DNA of 16,034 nucleotides. Origin: Draconibacterium orientale (GTDB lineage Bacteria > Bacteroidota > Bacteroidia > Bacteroidales > UBA12170). The DNA lies in the NCBI GenBank assembly GCA_020718315.1, contig DYSK01000037.1:1-16034 (forward strand), given 5' to 3'. A program made the translations under genes and the position numbers. Positions within the stretch are counted from its first letter, which is position 1. Every line of letters begins with the position of its first letter. The notes below the pieces were generated by a model, which was given only the letters and a program-made list of their open reading frames with translations, made no database searches and had not been told where the DNA came from. Below, one piece after another: positions 7,980-16,006 of this stretch.

Positions 7980-9317
7980 TTATAATTGATTTACGGCTTC
8001 AATAAATTTATTTCCCCTGTCTTCATAATCTTCGAAAAGGTCGAAGCTGGCGCAGGCTGGCGAAAGCAATACCACATCACCGAAATCAGCCATTTTTTGA
8101 GCTTCTTCAACGGCTTCTTCTGCAGTGTAAGTTTGAATTATTGATGGGACAAACTTGCTAAAATGTTCGATGAGTTTTTTGTTGTCTAAACCTAAACATA
8201 CAATTGCTTTCACTCTGTCTTTTACTAAGCCGTCGAGCGAACTGTAGTCGTTTCCTTTGTCTTTTCCTCCAACAATCCAAATAATGGGTTTTCGAATACT
8301 GTCGAGCGCGAAATAGGTGCTGTTTACATTCGTAGCTTTTGAATCGTTGATATAATCCACGCCACCAATTGTAGCCACATATTGCATTCTGTGATCCACA
8401 TTTTGAAACTCAGCCAGCGATTCTTTTATGCTGTTGTTTCGGATGTTTTGTAATTTCCCCACAACTCCCGCTGCCATAGAGTTGTAGATGTTGTGTTTCC
8501 CTTGTAGTGCCATTTCTTTTAGTGTCATCGTAAATTTGTCTTTAAATATGTGAATATTCATTTTTTCGTTTTCCACAAAGGCGCCTAACTCAAATGCTGT
8601 ATTTTTCAGCGAAAATGGGATAAGCCCAATGGTTGTATTTCTTCTTGCCAATTCTCGTTCAATCACACGATCGTCGGCATTGTAAATCAAATAATCGGAA
8701 GAAGTCATGTTTTGAATCATTCGGAATTTCGATTGAACGTAGTTTTCAAAACTGTTTTTGTATCGATCTAAATGATCCGGGGTGATATTGGTTAGAATCG
8801 CTATGTCCGCTTTAAATTCAAACATCCCGTCCAGCTGAAAACTACTCACTTCCAAAACATAAACATCGAAGCTGTTTTCGGCCACTTGCCACGCAAAACT
8901 TTTGCCTATGTTTCCGGCCAAGCCTACGTTTAAACCTGCATTTTTCAATATATGATAGGTTAACAAGCTTGTGGTTGTTTTTCCATTGCTTCCGGTTACG
9001 CAAATCAATTTGGCCATGGTAAATCTGGCTGCAAATTCCAGCTCAGAAATGATAGGTGTCGATTTTTCTGCTAAAGTTTTAATGAGTGGAATCGTATCCG
9101 GAATACCCGGGCTCTTTATCACCTCATCGGCTTTTAGAATTTCAGAAAGCGTATGTTGCCCTTCTTCAAATTTGATTTCATGATTTATAAGAACTTTTTT
9201 GTAGCGTTCATTTAGGCTGTTTTTATCACTCAAAAAAACTTCAAATCCTTGTTTTGCTGCTAATAGTGCTGCCCCAGTCCCGCTTTCACCTCCTCCTAGA
9301 ACAACAATTCGTTTCAT
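7980..9317 (-). CDS. murD: UDP-N-acetylmuramoylalanine--D-glutamate ligase MurD
   Basis: MurD adds D-glutamate to UDP-MurNAc-L-Ala in the cytoplasm. The 445-residue protein has an N-terminal Rossmann-like domain starting VVLGGGESGTGAA. Its P-loop is GSNGKTTTS at 109-117, followed by EVSSFQLDG and the NITPDHLDRY motif, with a nearby YVQSKFRM stretch where the carbamylated lysine is expected. The C-terminal domain shows NDSKATN, GGKDKGNDY and LSPACASFDLFEDYEDRG. These are all diagnostic for MurD. The ATG at 9315-9317 directly abuts the mraY stop with no spacer, so translation is likely coupled. It is followed by the palindrome-containing gap before ftsW. Confidence 0.98.
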   Translation of the reverse strand: MKRIVVLGGGESGTGAALLAAKQGFEVFLSDKNSLNERYKKVLINHEIKFEEGQHTLSEILKADEVIKSPGIPDTIPLIKTLAEKSTPIISELEFAARFTMAKLICVTGSNGKTTTSLLTYHILKNAGLNVGLAGNIGKSFAWQVAENSFDVYVLEVSSFQLDGMFEFKADIAILTNITPDHLDRYKNSFENYVQSKFRMIQNMTSSDYLIYNADDRVIERELARRNTTIGLIPFSLKNTAFELGAFVENEKMNIHIFKDKFTMTLKEMALQGKHNIYNSMAAGVVGKLQNIRNNSIKESLAEFQNVDHRMQYVATIGGVDYINDSKATNVNSTYFALDSIRKPIIWIVGGKDKGNDYSSLDGLVKDRVKAIVCLGLDNKKLIEHFSKFVPSIIQTYTAEEAVEEAQKMADFGDVVLLSPACASFDLFEDYEDRGNKFIEAVNQL

Positions 9318-10574
9318 TTATCTCAGTTTTAAAGTGATAATACTTATCAAGGCCAGCATCAGTCCGATTATGAAAAACCTGAGTACTATCTTAGGTTCTG
9401 CATATCCCTTTTTTTGATAATGGTGATGCAAGGGCGACATCAAAAAAATGCGTCGACCTTCTCCATATTTCTTTTTGGTGTATTTGAAGTAGCTCACTTG
9501 GATAACTACTGAAAGGTTTTCCATCAGGAAAATTCCACAGAGAATAGGAATCAGCAATTCCTTGCGAATGAGAATGGCAAAAACGGCAATGATTCCGCCA
9601 ATGGTGAGGCTTCCTGTATCGCCCATAAAAACTTGAGCAGGATACGTATTGTACCAAAGAAAACCAATGGTGGCGCCTACAAACGCACTTATGAATATGG
9701 TGAGTTCGCCAACGTTTGGAATATACATGATGTTTAAGTAATTGGCGAAAATAACGTTACCGCTTACCCAAGCCAGTATTCCCAATGTAGAACCAATGAT
9801 AGCCGAAGTTCCGGTTGCCAAACCGTCAATGCCGTCAGTCAGGTTTGCTCCATTCGAAACGGCGGTGATGATAAGGATCACAATCGGAACAAATACTATC
9901 CATGCCCATTTTTGAGCTTCGGGGCCTGCCCATGCTATGAGAATAGCATAATCAAATGAATTTTTCTTGAAAAAAGGAATTGTAGTTTGAGTTGAATGAA
10001 CAGGTTTTGACGTAATTTCGGTTGGAGCTGAATTCAACTCTATTGGATTTTCGCTCGAAATAGAAGTCGTATTTACAGGACTTGTTAGATGTTGTTCGCG
10101 AATGGAAATATCAGGATGAAAAAACATAGTCAGCCCAATCACGATTCCCAAACTAACTTGACCAATAATTTTGAATTTGCCCGCCAAGCCTTTTTTGTTT
10201 TTCTTAAAAACCTTAATGTAATCGTCTAGAAATCCTATCAAACCAAGCCACACGGTTGTGAAAATCATTAGGATGATGTAAATATTGTCGAGCTTATTGA
10301 AGAGTAAAACGGGAATCAAAATGGCGCCGATTATGATCAAACCGCCCATGGTTGGTGTTCCGCTTTTTTCCATTTGGCCGTCCAGCCCCAAATCGCGAAT
10401 ACTTTCCCCAACTTGTTTTCGCTGTAAATAAAGAATCAAACTTTTACCGAAAATCAGTGAAATGGTTAAAGAAGTTATGGCCGCCATAGCTGCACGGAAA
10501 GAGATATACTGAAAAACCCCCGCTCCCGGGAAATGAAATTCGCTTCTTAGATAGTCAAATAGATAATACAACAT
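9318..10574 (-). CDS. mraY: Phospho-N-acetylmuramoyl-pentapeptide transferase MraY
   Basis: MraY transfers phospho-MurNAc-pentapeptide from UDP to undecaprenyl phosphate, forming lipid I. It is an integral membrane enzyme. The catalytic motifs are present: DDYIKVFKKNKKGL at about 117-130, NLTDGIDGLATG at 244-255, GDTGSLTIGG, and the histidine motif SPLHHHYQKKGY near the C-terminus. At 418 residues it is longer than the roughly 360 typical of proteobacteria. The extra length is mainly a Ser/Thr/Pro-rich stretch at about 152-209 between two membrane helices. As far as I know, enlarged loops here are common in Bacteroidota. The gene lies 3 nt after murE, where an enterobacterial cluster would have murF in between, and abuts murD. 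Confidence 0.98.
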   Translation of the reverse strand: MLYYLFDYLRSEFHFPGAGVFQYISFRAAMAAITSLTISLIFGKSLILYLQRKQVGESIRDLGLDGQMEKSGTPTMGGLIIIGAILIPVLLFNKLDNIYIILMIFTTVWLGLIGFLDDYIKVFKKNKKGLAGKFKIIGQVSLGIVIGLTMFFHPDISIREQHLTSPVNTTSISSENPIELNSAPTEITSKPVHSTQTTIPFFKKNSFDYAILIAWAGPEAQKWAWIVFVPIVILIITAVSNGANLTDGIDGLATGTSAIIGSTLGILAWVSGNVIFANYLNIMYIPNVGELTIFISAFVGATIGFLWYNTYPAQVFMGDTGSLTIGGIIAVFAILIRKELLIPILCGIFLMENLSVVIQVSYFKYTKKKYGEGRRIFLMSPLHHHYQKKGYAEPKIVLRFFIIGLMLALISIITLKLR

Positions 10575-10577
10575 AGT

Positions 10578-12038
10578 CTAATTGGTTTTTGAAAATAATT
10601 TTCGAATCACTTCTTTGTCGTCAAATGGATAGCGCACGCCTTTTATTTCTTGGTAGTTTTCGTGCCCTTTGCCGGCGATTAAAATAATGTCGCCTCGCTG
10701 TGCCAAGAAAAATGCTGTTTTTATAGCTTCTTCCCGATTTAAAATTTGCAAACAGCGTTTGCTTTGTTCTGTGTCCAGTCCTTTTGCCATGTCTGCAACA
10801 ATGGCTTCCGCTTCTTCAAATCGGGGATTGTCGGAGGTCAATATCAAGCGATCGCTCAAGCTAGCAGCAATTTTCGCCATTTCAGGGCGCTTACTCTTAT
10901 CGCGGTTTCCGCCAGCACCTACCACTGTTATTATTTTATTTTCTGTTTGCTGAAGCTGATTGATGGTACTCAACACATTTTCGAGCGCATCGGGAGTATG
11001 AGCAAAATCAATAATAGCAATGATGCCTTCGGCCGATTGCTGATATTCAAACCTTCCGGCAACCGACTCTAAATTGGACAATACAGGAAGAATTTCTTCC
11101 GCCTTCTCGCCTAATAAGCGAGCTGCACCGTATATAGCCAATAAGTTGTAGGCATTGAAGCGTCCCACCAAACGGCAGTAAATTTCCTGATCGTCGATCG
11201 AAAGATGTAAGCCGCTAATTTGATTTTCAATAATCCTTCCTTTAAAATCGGCCAAACTTTTGAGGCTGTAAGTATGTTTTTTTGCTTTGCAATTCTGCAG
11301 CATGACAAGACCATTCTTGTCGTCCAAATTGCTCAATGCAAAAGCCGTTTTTGGTAAATGGTCGAAGAATGATTTTTTTGCTTTCAGATATTCTGATACG
11401 GTTTTGTGAAAATCAAGATGGTCGTGTGTGAGATTGGTGAAAATTCCGCCGGCAAATTGAAGCGATGCGGTTCTTTTTTGAACCATGGCGTGGCTGCTTA
11501 CCTCCATGAAACAAAACGAACAACCTTTTGCCACCATTTCGGCCAGCAAAGTGTTTATCTGTAAAACGTCAGGAGTTGTTAGCTTGGCTTCGTAAATCGT
11601 GTTTTCTACCTTGTTCTCGATGGTGGATAAAAGGCCACAACTATATCCCAAACCGGTAAACAAACGATGTAAAAGACTTGCCGTAGTTGTTTTGCCATTG
11701 GTGCCGGTTACGCCTACCAATTTTAATTTTTTTGATGGATGATCAAACCAATTGGCAGCCAAAATTGCTAAACTTTCCTGGGAGTCTTTCACCTCAATAT
11801 AGGTGATGTCTGGATTCAATAATGAAGGCAATTCTTCGCAAAGAATTCCTGTTGCTCCATTTGCAATGGCGGTTTCAATAAAGGAATGGCCATCTGTAAT
11901 GGTTCCCCGCACTGCCACAAACAAGAAATTGTTTTTTATTTTTCTCGAATCAAAATCCAAACCAGCAAAACTTCTGTTTTCTTTGCCAACAATGCTTTCA
12001 GCCTTTATTCCGGAGATCAATTTCAATAACTTTTTCAT
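10578..12038 (-). CDS. murE: UDP-MurNAc-tripeptide ligase MurE (meso-diaminopimelate type)
   Basis: MurE adds the third amino acid to the UDP-MurNAc-dipeptide. The 486-residue protein has an N-terminal UMT domain with GLDFDSRKIKN, the P-loop GTNGKTT at 112-118, TTPD, MEVSSHAM, NLTHDHLDFH near 202-211, and a YLKAKKSF stretch with the likely carbamylated lysine. The C-terminal domain has DFAHTPDALENVL, GAGGNRDKSKRPEM and DNPR at 403-406, then GKGHENYQ. DNPR is the established marker for meso-diaminopimelate specificity, so this organism should make DAP-type peptidoglycan. The start is 1 nt after the upstream PBP stop. murF does not follow, so MurF must be encoded elsewhere. Confidence 0.98.
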   Translation of the reverse strand: MKKLLKLISGIKAESIVGKENRSFAGLDFDSRKIKNNFLFVAVRGTITDGHSFIETAIANGATGILCEELPSLLNPDITYIEVKDSQESLAILAANWFDHPSKKLKLVGVTGTNGKTTTASLLHRLFTGLGYSCGLLSTIENKVENTIYEAKLTTPDVLQINTLLAEMVAKGCSFCFMEVSSHAMVQKRTASLQFAGGIFTNLTHDHLDFHKTVSEYLKAKKSFFDHLPKTAFALSNLDDKNGLVMLQNCKAKKHTYSLKSLADFKGRIIENQISGLHLSIDDQEIYCRLVGRFNAYNLLAIYGAARLLGEKAEEILPVLSNLESVAGRFEYQQSAEGIIAIIDFAHTPDALENVLSTINQLQQTENKIITVVGAGGNRDKSKRPEMAKIAASLSDRLILTSDNPRFEEAEAIVADMAKGLDTEQSKRCLQILNREEAIKTAFFLAQRGDIILIAGKGHENYQEIKGVRYPFDDKEVIRKLFSKTN

Positions 12039-12039
12039 A

Positions 12040-14136
12040 TTACAAAGTGGCTAAAATGATAGAGATCAATATATTTTCATCGATTGGAGTTCCTGGAACA
12101 AGGGATTGTTCAACAACAAATCCTTTTCCTTCCATTTTGAAGCTTATGCCTAGCTCTTCTAAGATATAAAGGGCGTCCTTTGCTGTCATACCTAGTAGAT
12201 TTGGAATACTGTCCGATTCGAGTGCTCTTTTTTCAAACAACAGCGTGTCGGCTTTACATTCTACCCATTCGGTATCCAGAAAAAGAGTCACCGGAATTCC
12301 TATTTTGCTGTATATAGAATGGTAGTCGCGTGTAAAACCAGTATGTGCCAGAGGAGAGAAAAACTCTTTTTTTGTACTTATTTCTTCCTCTATATCAAGA
12401 TTGCTGGCAAATAATCTGTCGGCAATTTCTTTAAAAACAGGTGCAGCAACAGCGCTTCCATAATAGCTGTCTTCGCTTGGATCGTTGATGACCACTATAC
12501 AAGAATATCTTGGTTTGGAAGCAGGGAAATAACCCACAAAAGAGGCTTTGTAATTACTCTTGTTATAACCTAGATTTTTTTGAGCTATTTGTGCAGTTCC
12601 GGTTTTTCCGGCTATTGAATAGGCTTCGTTTTTAATATTTTTGGCGGTTCCATTGTCCACCACGCCTTGGAGTATTTGCTGAAGTTTTTCAATCGTTTCT
12701 TTGGAAGCAATTTGTTCGTTAATCACTTCAGGCGAAAAAGTCTGCGTGGCTATATTCATGTTTCTGATTTCTTTTACAAACATTGGTCGGAGCATTTTTC
12801 CGTCATTGGCTATGGCATTGTAGAATGTAAGGATTTGAAGTGGAGTTAATTGGATCTCGTAGCCATGTGCTATCCACGGCAACGATATTCCTGACCAGGT
12901 TTTGTCGGAAGTGCTTTTAATGTATGGCCTTCCTTCTCCGTCGAGTGGAATATCTAAAACTTTGTTTAGCCCAATTTTGTAAAGCCCATCAATAAATTTC
13001 TGCGGATTATTCCTATAGCCGTTTTGAATGATTTTCGCAATTCCAACGTTGGAGGATTCTTCAATAATTTCCTGAAGACTAAGAATCCCATCTTTTATTT
13101 TGTGTGAGTCTCTAATGGTTTTATTGAAATAGGTAACCTGTCCGCCTTCCGTATCAATCAAATCGCTCATACGCACAACTCCATCTTCAAGAGCCACCAA
13201 CGCAGAAGCTAGTTTAAATGTGGATCCCGGTTCTGAGCTTTCGCCTATGGCATAATTATAATCCTCGGAATAATTGCCTTTCTTGTCGATTCCTAAATTG
13301 GCGATGGCTAAAATGGCACCAGTCTCTACTTCCATCACCACCACACTTCCGTGTTTTGCTTTATTCTTCCGTAAATGAAACTCCAACGAATGTTCGGCTA
13401 TGTCTTGAATTTCAATATCTATTGTTGTAAATACATCTTGGCCGTTTTTGGGCTCTAGTTCGTTTACCGGATCAACGGGCATCCACAGTCCGCCCGAAAT
13501 TTTTTGCATCAAGCGTTTTCCTTCAGTCCCTTTGAGGTATTCATCGTAAGCGCCTTCAATGCCTACTTTGTACATGCCACTTTTGTAATTGTAAATTCCT
13601 ATGGATCTTTTAGCAAGCAGATTGTAAGGAAGATCGCGTTTGTTGGTTTGAATTACGATTACACCACCTTTGTTTCTTCCCATTCTGAAAATTGGAAAGG
13701 TTTTCATTTCTTCAAACTGATCGTAAGTGACATTTTTTGCAACCAAATAGTAACGATTGCCTGTTCTGCGTGCTTGGCCGATTTCGTTTTTATATTTAGC
13801 GGTGCTTTTATCATTGAATAAATGACTCAGGAGGTAAGCCAAGCTATCGATGTTTTCGCGAAAAAAATCGTCGGTTTTGTTCGAAATAGGGTCGAAACGA
13901 ATTTCGTATTTCGGGGTTGTAACGGCCAATAATTCACCATTGTGCGAAAAGATGTTCCCTCTCAAAGCCTCCGTTTTTACTTCTTGAATGGTGTGTTCAG
14001 TGCCCAATTTGCGTAGGCTTTCACCTTCCTTAATCTGAATTTTAAGTACATTGGCAATGATGGCAATACCAACTACTAGCAACACGAAATACATGGCGTA
14101 GGAAATCTTTAATATGTTGGCATTTTCTTTCATCAT
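12040..14136 (-). CDS. ftsI: Division-specific class B penicillin-binding protein with C-terminal PASTA domain
   Basis: This is the septal transpeptidase (FtsI/PBP3 type) that crosslinks glycan strands made by FtsW. The 698-residue protein has a short cytoplasmic start, one membrane helix at about 11-31, and a pedestal (dimerisation) domain beginning near RGNIFSHNGELLA (59-71). The transpeptidase domain has the SxxK site S305-T-F-K308 in PGSTFK, an SSN motif at 361-363, and KTG at 511-513. Residues about 642-698 (IPNLLGMTAKDALYILEELG, then a VPGTPI end) form one PASTA-like module. PASTA tails on division PBPs are common in Gram-positives and also occur in Bacteroidota. Two adjacent Mets (ATGATG) could both start; I use the first, which abuts the FtsL-like stop. 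The gene may also be called pbp2B or spoVD-like. Confidence 0.96.
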   Translation of the reverse strand: MMKENANILKISYAMYFVLLVVGIAIIANVLKIQIKEGESLRKLGTEHTIQEVKTEALRGNIFSHNGELLAVTTPKYEIRFDPISNKTDDFFRENIDSLAYLLSHLFNDKSTAKYKNEIGQARRTGNRYYLVAKNVTYDQFEEMKTFPIFRMGRNKGGVIVIQTNKRDLPYNLLAKRSIGIYNYKSGMYKVGIEGAYDEYLKGTEGKRLMQKISGGLWMPVDPVNELEPKNGQDVFTTIDIEIQDIAEHSLEFHLRKNKAKHGSVVVMEVETGAILAIANLGIDKKGNYSEDYNYAIGESSEPGSTFKLASALVALEDGVVRMSDLIDTEGGQVTYFNKTIRDSHKIKDGILSLQEIIEESSNVGIAKIIQNGYRNNPQKFIDGLYKIGLNKVLDIPLDGEGRPYIKSTSDKTWSGISLPWIAHGYEIQLTPLQILTFYNAIANDGKMLRPMFVKEIRNMNIATQTFSPEVINEQIASKETIEKLQQILQGVVDNGTAKNIKNEAYSIAGKTGTAQIAQKNLGYNKSNYKASFVGYFPASKPRYSCIVVINDPSEDSYYGSAVAAPVFKEIADRLFASNLDIEEEISTKKEFFSPLAHTGFTRDYHSIYSKIGIPVTLFLDTEWVECKADTLLFEKRALESDSIPNLLGMTAKDALYILEELGISFKMEGKGFVVEQSLVPGTPIDENILISIILATL

Positions 14137-14514
14137 TTATTTCTTCTCTGCAAAAATCTTTTGTGGCGGAATTAGCGTTTCTATCAAACCCAAGTCTTTC
14201 ACCTTTTCAATAATGACGGTTCGACGAGTATTGTCCATCAATTTGCTTTTAACCGAAATGGATTTAAGCCTAAGCTCTTTTACCTCTTGCTTGTATTTGT
14301 ATATCCTTCTGGCAGTATTTTGTGCAAAAAATGTGTTCGAGATGAATAAGATTATCAGGAGAAGTAAAAAACTGATAAACGGCAATTCTTTGGCCGCACT
14401 TTCTTTTGAAAGAAAAGTTCCGTCGAGAATAGGTTTAATATAAATGCTCCCAAAACTTTTTTTCTTTTTGGGCGCTACCTCTTTCGGCAAAATATTTTCA
14501 ATTATCTTGTTCAT
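14137..14514 (-). CDS. ftsL: FtsL-like divisome protein
   Basis: A 125-residue bitopic protein in the position of ftsL. The N-terminal 44 residues are cytoplasmic and basic (APKKKKSF at about 14-21). One transmembrane helix spans about residues 45-64 (LPFISFLLLLIILFISNTFF). A short extracytoplasmic region follows with heptad-like charged residues (RRIYKYKQEVKELRLKSISV, about 69-88), consistent with a coiled coil. FtsL works in complex with FtsQ and FtsB to activate FtsWI. Sequence similarity to enterobacterial FtsL is negligible, so the assignment comes from topology and from its place between rsmH and the PBP gene, which is where Bacteroidota carry a divergent FtsL-like gene. It begins 3 nt after rsmH and abuts the PBP start. 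Confidence 0.87.
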   Translation of the reverse strand: MNKIIENILPKEVAPKKKKSFGSIYIKPILDGTFLSKESAAKELPFISFLLLLIILFISNTFFAQNTARRIYKYKQEVKELRLKSISVKSKLMDNTRRTVIIEKVKDLGLIETLIPPQKIFAEKK

Positions 14515-14517
14515 TTG

Positions 14518-15417
14518 TCAAAGATTGGTTCTTGCCGCAATGCGCAATTTTGCACTGCGTGCGCGATTGTTCAACTCAATTTCTTGCTCGTTTGCAACCA
14601 ATGCTTTTCGGACCACGCTCTGAAATGGGGCCAACACATTTCCATAAAAATCTTTTTCTAATTCGCCTTCGAAATTCCCCGATTTGATAAAGTTTTTTAC
14701 CAAGCGGTCTTCCAACGAATGGTAAGCAAGTACCACCAATCGACCTTCCGGTTTTATCACTTCAGTACATTGATTCAAAAGGCTTTGTAGCGATTCCAAT
14801 TCTTCGTTTACTTCAATTCGCAATGCCTGAAAAATTTGTGCGAAAAATTTATTTTCCCGATTGCGTGGTGCAAACGATGCAAGACAAGATTTTAATTCTT
14901 CTGCAGTGTTTATTGGGTTTTTGTCCCTATTTTCTACCAAACATTTGCTTAAGCCATAGGCGTTCTTCAACTCGCCATAAAGACGAAATACTCTGGTTAG
15001 GTCGGAAAGACTATAGCTATTGATAATTCCTGCTGCAGTCTGCTCGCTTCTTTTGTCCATACGGGCATCCAGAAAACCGTCAAAACGAGTAGAAAAACCA
15101 CGTTCAGCAACATCAAACTGATGCGACGAAACGCCTAAATCGGCAATCAGACCATCAATTTTTGAAACTTTGTGTAGTCGCAAGAAATTCTTTAAGTATT
15201 TGAAATTTTGATGGATCAAAGTAAAACGAGGATCGGTAAGTGAGTTTGAAAGTGCGTCGGCATCTTGGTCAAAAGCCAACAGATGCCCATTTTCTAACCG
15301 ACTTAAGATTTCTTTCGAATGACCGCCACCACCAAAAGTGACATCCACATAAATGCCGTTGGGCTGAATATTCAGGCCATCAACACTTTCCTGAAGCATT
15401 ACCGGATTATGATACAT
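14518..15417 (-). CDS. rsmH: 16S rRNA (cytosine(1402)-N(4))-methyltransferase RsmH (MraW)
   Basis: RsmH methylates N4 of C1402 in 16S rRNA using S-adenosylmethionine, tuning the ribosomal P site. The 299-residue protein begins YHNPVMLQESVDGL. The SAM-binding site is YVDVTFGGGGHSKEIL, and AFDQDADAL follows. The family motif IADLGVSSHQFDVAERGFS comes next, with LDARMD where LDMRMD is more usual. The C-terminus contains the conserved HSLEDRLVKNF. Length is typical. The start lies 15 nt after the mraZ stop and is preceded by AGGGA a few bases upstream, a Shine-Dalgarno-like sequence that is less common in Bacteroidota. The gene is part of the conserved mraZ-rsmH head of the dcw operon. Confidence 0.98.
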   Translation of the reverse strand: MYHNPVMLQESVDGLNIQPNGIYVDVTFGGGGHSKEILSRLENGHLLAFDQDADALSNSLTDPRFTLIHQNFKYLKNFLRLHKVSKIDGLIADLGVSSHQFDVAERGFSTRFDGFLDARMDKRSEQTAAGIINSYSLSDLTRVFRLYGELKNAYGLSKCLVENRDKNPINTAEELKSCLASFAPRNRENKFFAQIFQALRIEVNEELESLQSLLNQCTEVIKPEGRLVVLAYHSLEDRLVKNFIKSGNFEGELEKDFYGNVLAPFQSVVRKALVANEQEIELNNRARSAKLRIAARTNL

Positions 15418-15432
15418 CTTCCCTGCTTTTTA

Positions 15433-15897
15433 CTACTCATCCGTTTTGGGGATATTCCCCATTACATCTTCTGCAAGGGCGCCAAAGTCAATGTTTGGAT
15501 CGTTTAGTACTTTTTCGTAGAGGTCTTTGTCCCAAATCTCAATTCGGTTTACCGAAGAGGCTAAAACAACATCACTTTGAATTTCACTAAACTTGACCAA
15601 ATCTTTTGGAATTAAGATTCGGCCTACATTGTCTATTTCCAATGTGCGAACCCCAGCCATAAACATGCGAATGAAATCGGTATTCTTTTTCACAAATCGA
15701 TTGAGCTTGTTCACGCCTTCGACTTCTTGATTCCATTCCGTTATTGGGTAGAGTTCTAAACACTTCTGGAAAACACTTCTTTTTATGATAAACCCTTCGC
15801 CCAATATAGGTTGTACTTGCTTTTTCAGCCCCGATGGCAACATCAGTCGGCCTTTAGCGTCAACCTTACATTCGTACGATCCAATTAGATTTATCAT
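15433..15897 (-). CDS. mraZ: Transcriptional regulator MraZ
   Basis: MraZ is a DNA-binding protein of the SpoVT/AbrB-like superfamily that binds direct repeats in its own promoter and controls the dcw operon. The 154-residue product has the two tandem half-domains of the family, each with the DxxxR signature: DAKGR near residues 18-22 (in KVDAKGRLMLP) and DNVGR in the second half (in IDNVGRILIPKDL). Length is in the usual 140-155 range. The ATG at 15895-15897 is preceded by GAAGGGAAACC, a plausible ribosome-binding site. It is the first gene of the operon, with three exact candidate MraZ boxes 38-68 nt upstream of the start. Confidence 0.98.
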   Translation of the reverse strand: MINLIGSYECKVDAKGRLMLPSGLKKQVQPILGEGFIIKRSVFQKCLELYPITEWNQEVEGVNKLNRFVKKNTDFIRMFMAGVRTLEIDNVGRILIPKDLVKFSEIQSDVVLASSVNRIEIWDKDLYEKVLNDPNIDFGALAEDVMGNIPKTDE

Positions 15898-15934
15898 GGT
15901 TTCCCTTCAAATTGAGTGTAAAATTACAGTTTAA

Positions 15935-15965
15935 TTTACCACTTTTTACCACTTTTTACCACTTT
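15935..15965 (-). promoter_or_regulatory. MraZ operator: three tandem AAAGTGGTAA boxes
   Basis: On the minus strand AAAGTGGTAA occurs three times in a row with an exact 10-bp period, so each box falls on the same face of the helix. The core GTGG with a leading AAA resembles MraZ boxes described in mollicutes (AAAGTG-type repeats), and the period matches the TGGG-N-type repeats spaced about 10 bp described in E. coli. Location just upstream of mraZ supports autoregulation. The match is by sequence and position; no binding data are available here. Confidence 0.88.
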
Positions 15966-15972
15966 GTTAATA

Positions 15973-16006
15973 AAAAGTTACGTTTCGTCCGAAAAAAAAT
16001 ATTCAA
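15973..16006 (-). promoter_or_regulatory. Candidate dcw operon promoter (Bacteroidota type)
   Basis: On the minus strand a TTG at 16004-16006 lies 23 nt upstream of TAACTTTT at 15973-15980, a 7/8 match to the Bacteroidota -7 box TAnnTTTG. Transcription would start a few bases downstream, just before or inside the MraZ boxes, which suits repression. Two other weak -7 candidates, TAATTTTA and TCAATTTG, lie between the boxes and mraZ but lack an upstream TTG. Choice among them is uncertain. Confidence 0.4.

Noticed and set aside
9391..9657. 88-codon minus-strand open frame inside mraY in another frame
   Set aside because: It overlaps the conserved catalytic region of mraY, and the Ser/His/Arg-rich translation looks like a frame shadow.
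13504..13821. 105-codon plus-strand open frame opposite the PBP gene
   Set aside because: Fully antisense to a conserved gene with no family features; treated as a shadow.
13853..13864. 12-bp perfect palindrome TTTTCGCGAAAA
   Set aside because: It lies within the PBP coding sequence and is expected by chance in AT-rich DNA; no regulatory context.
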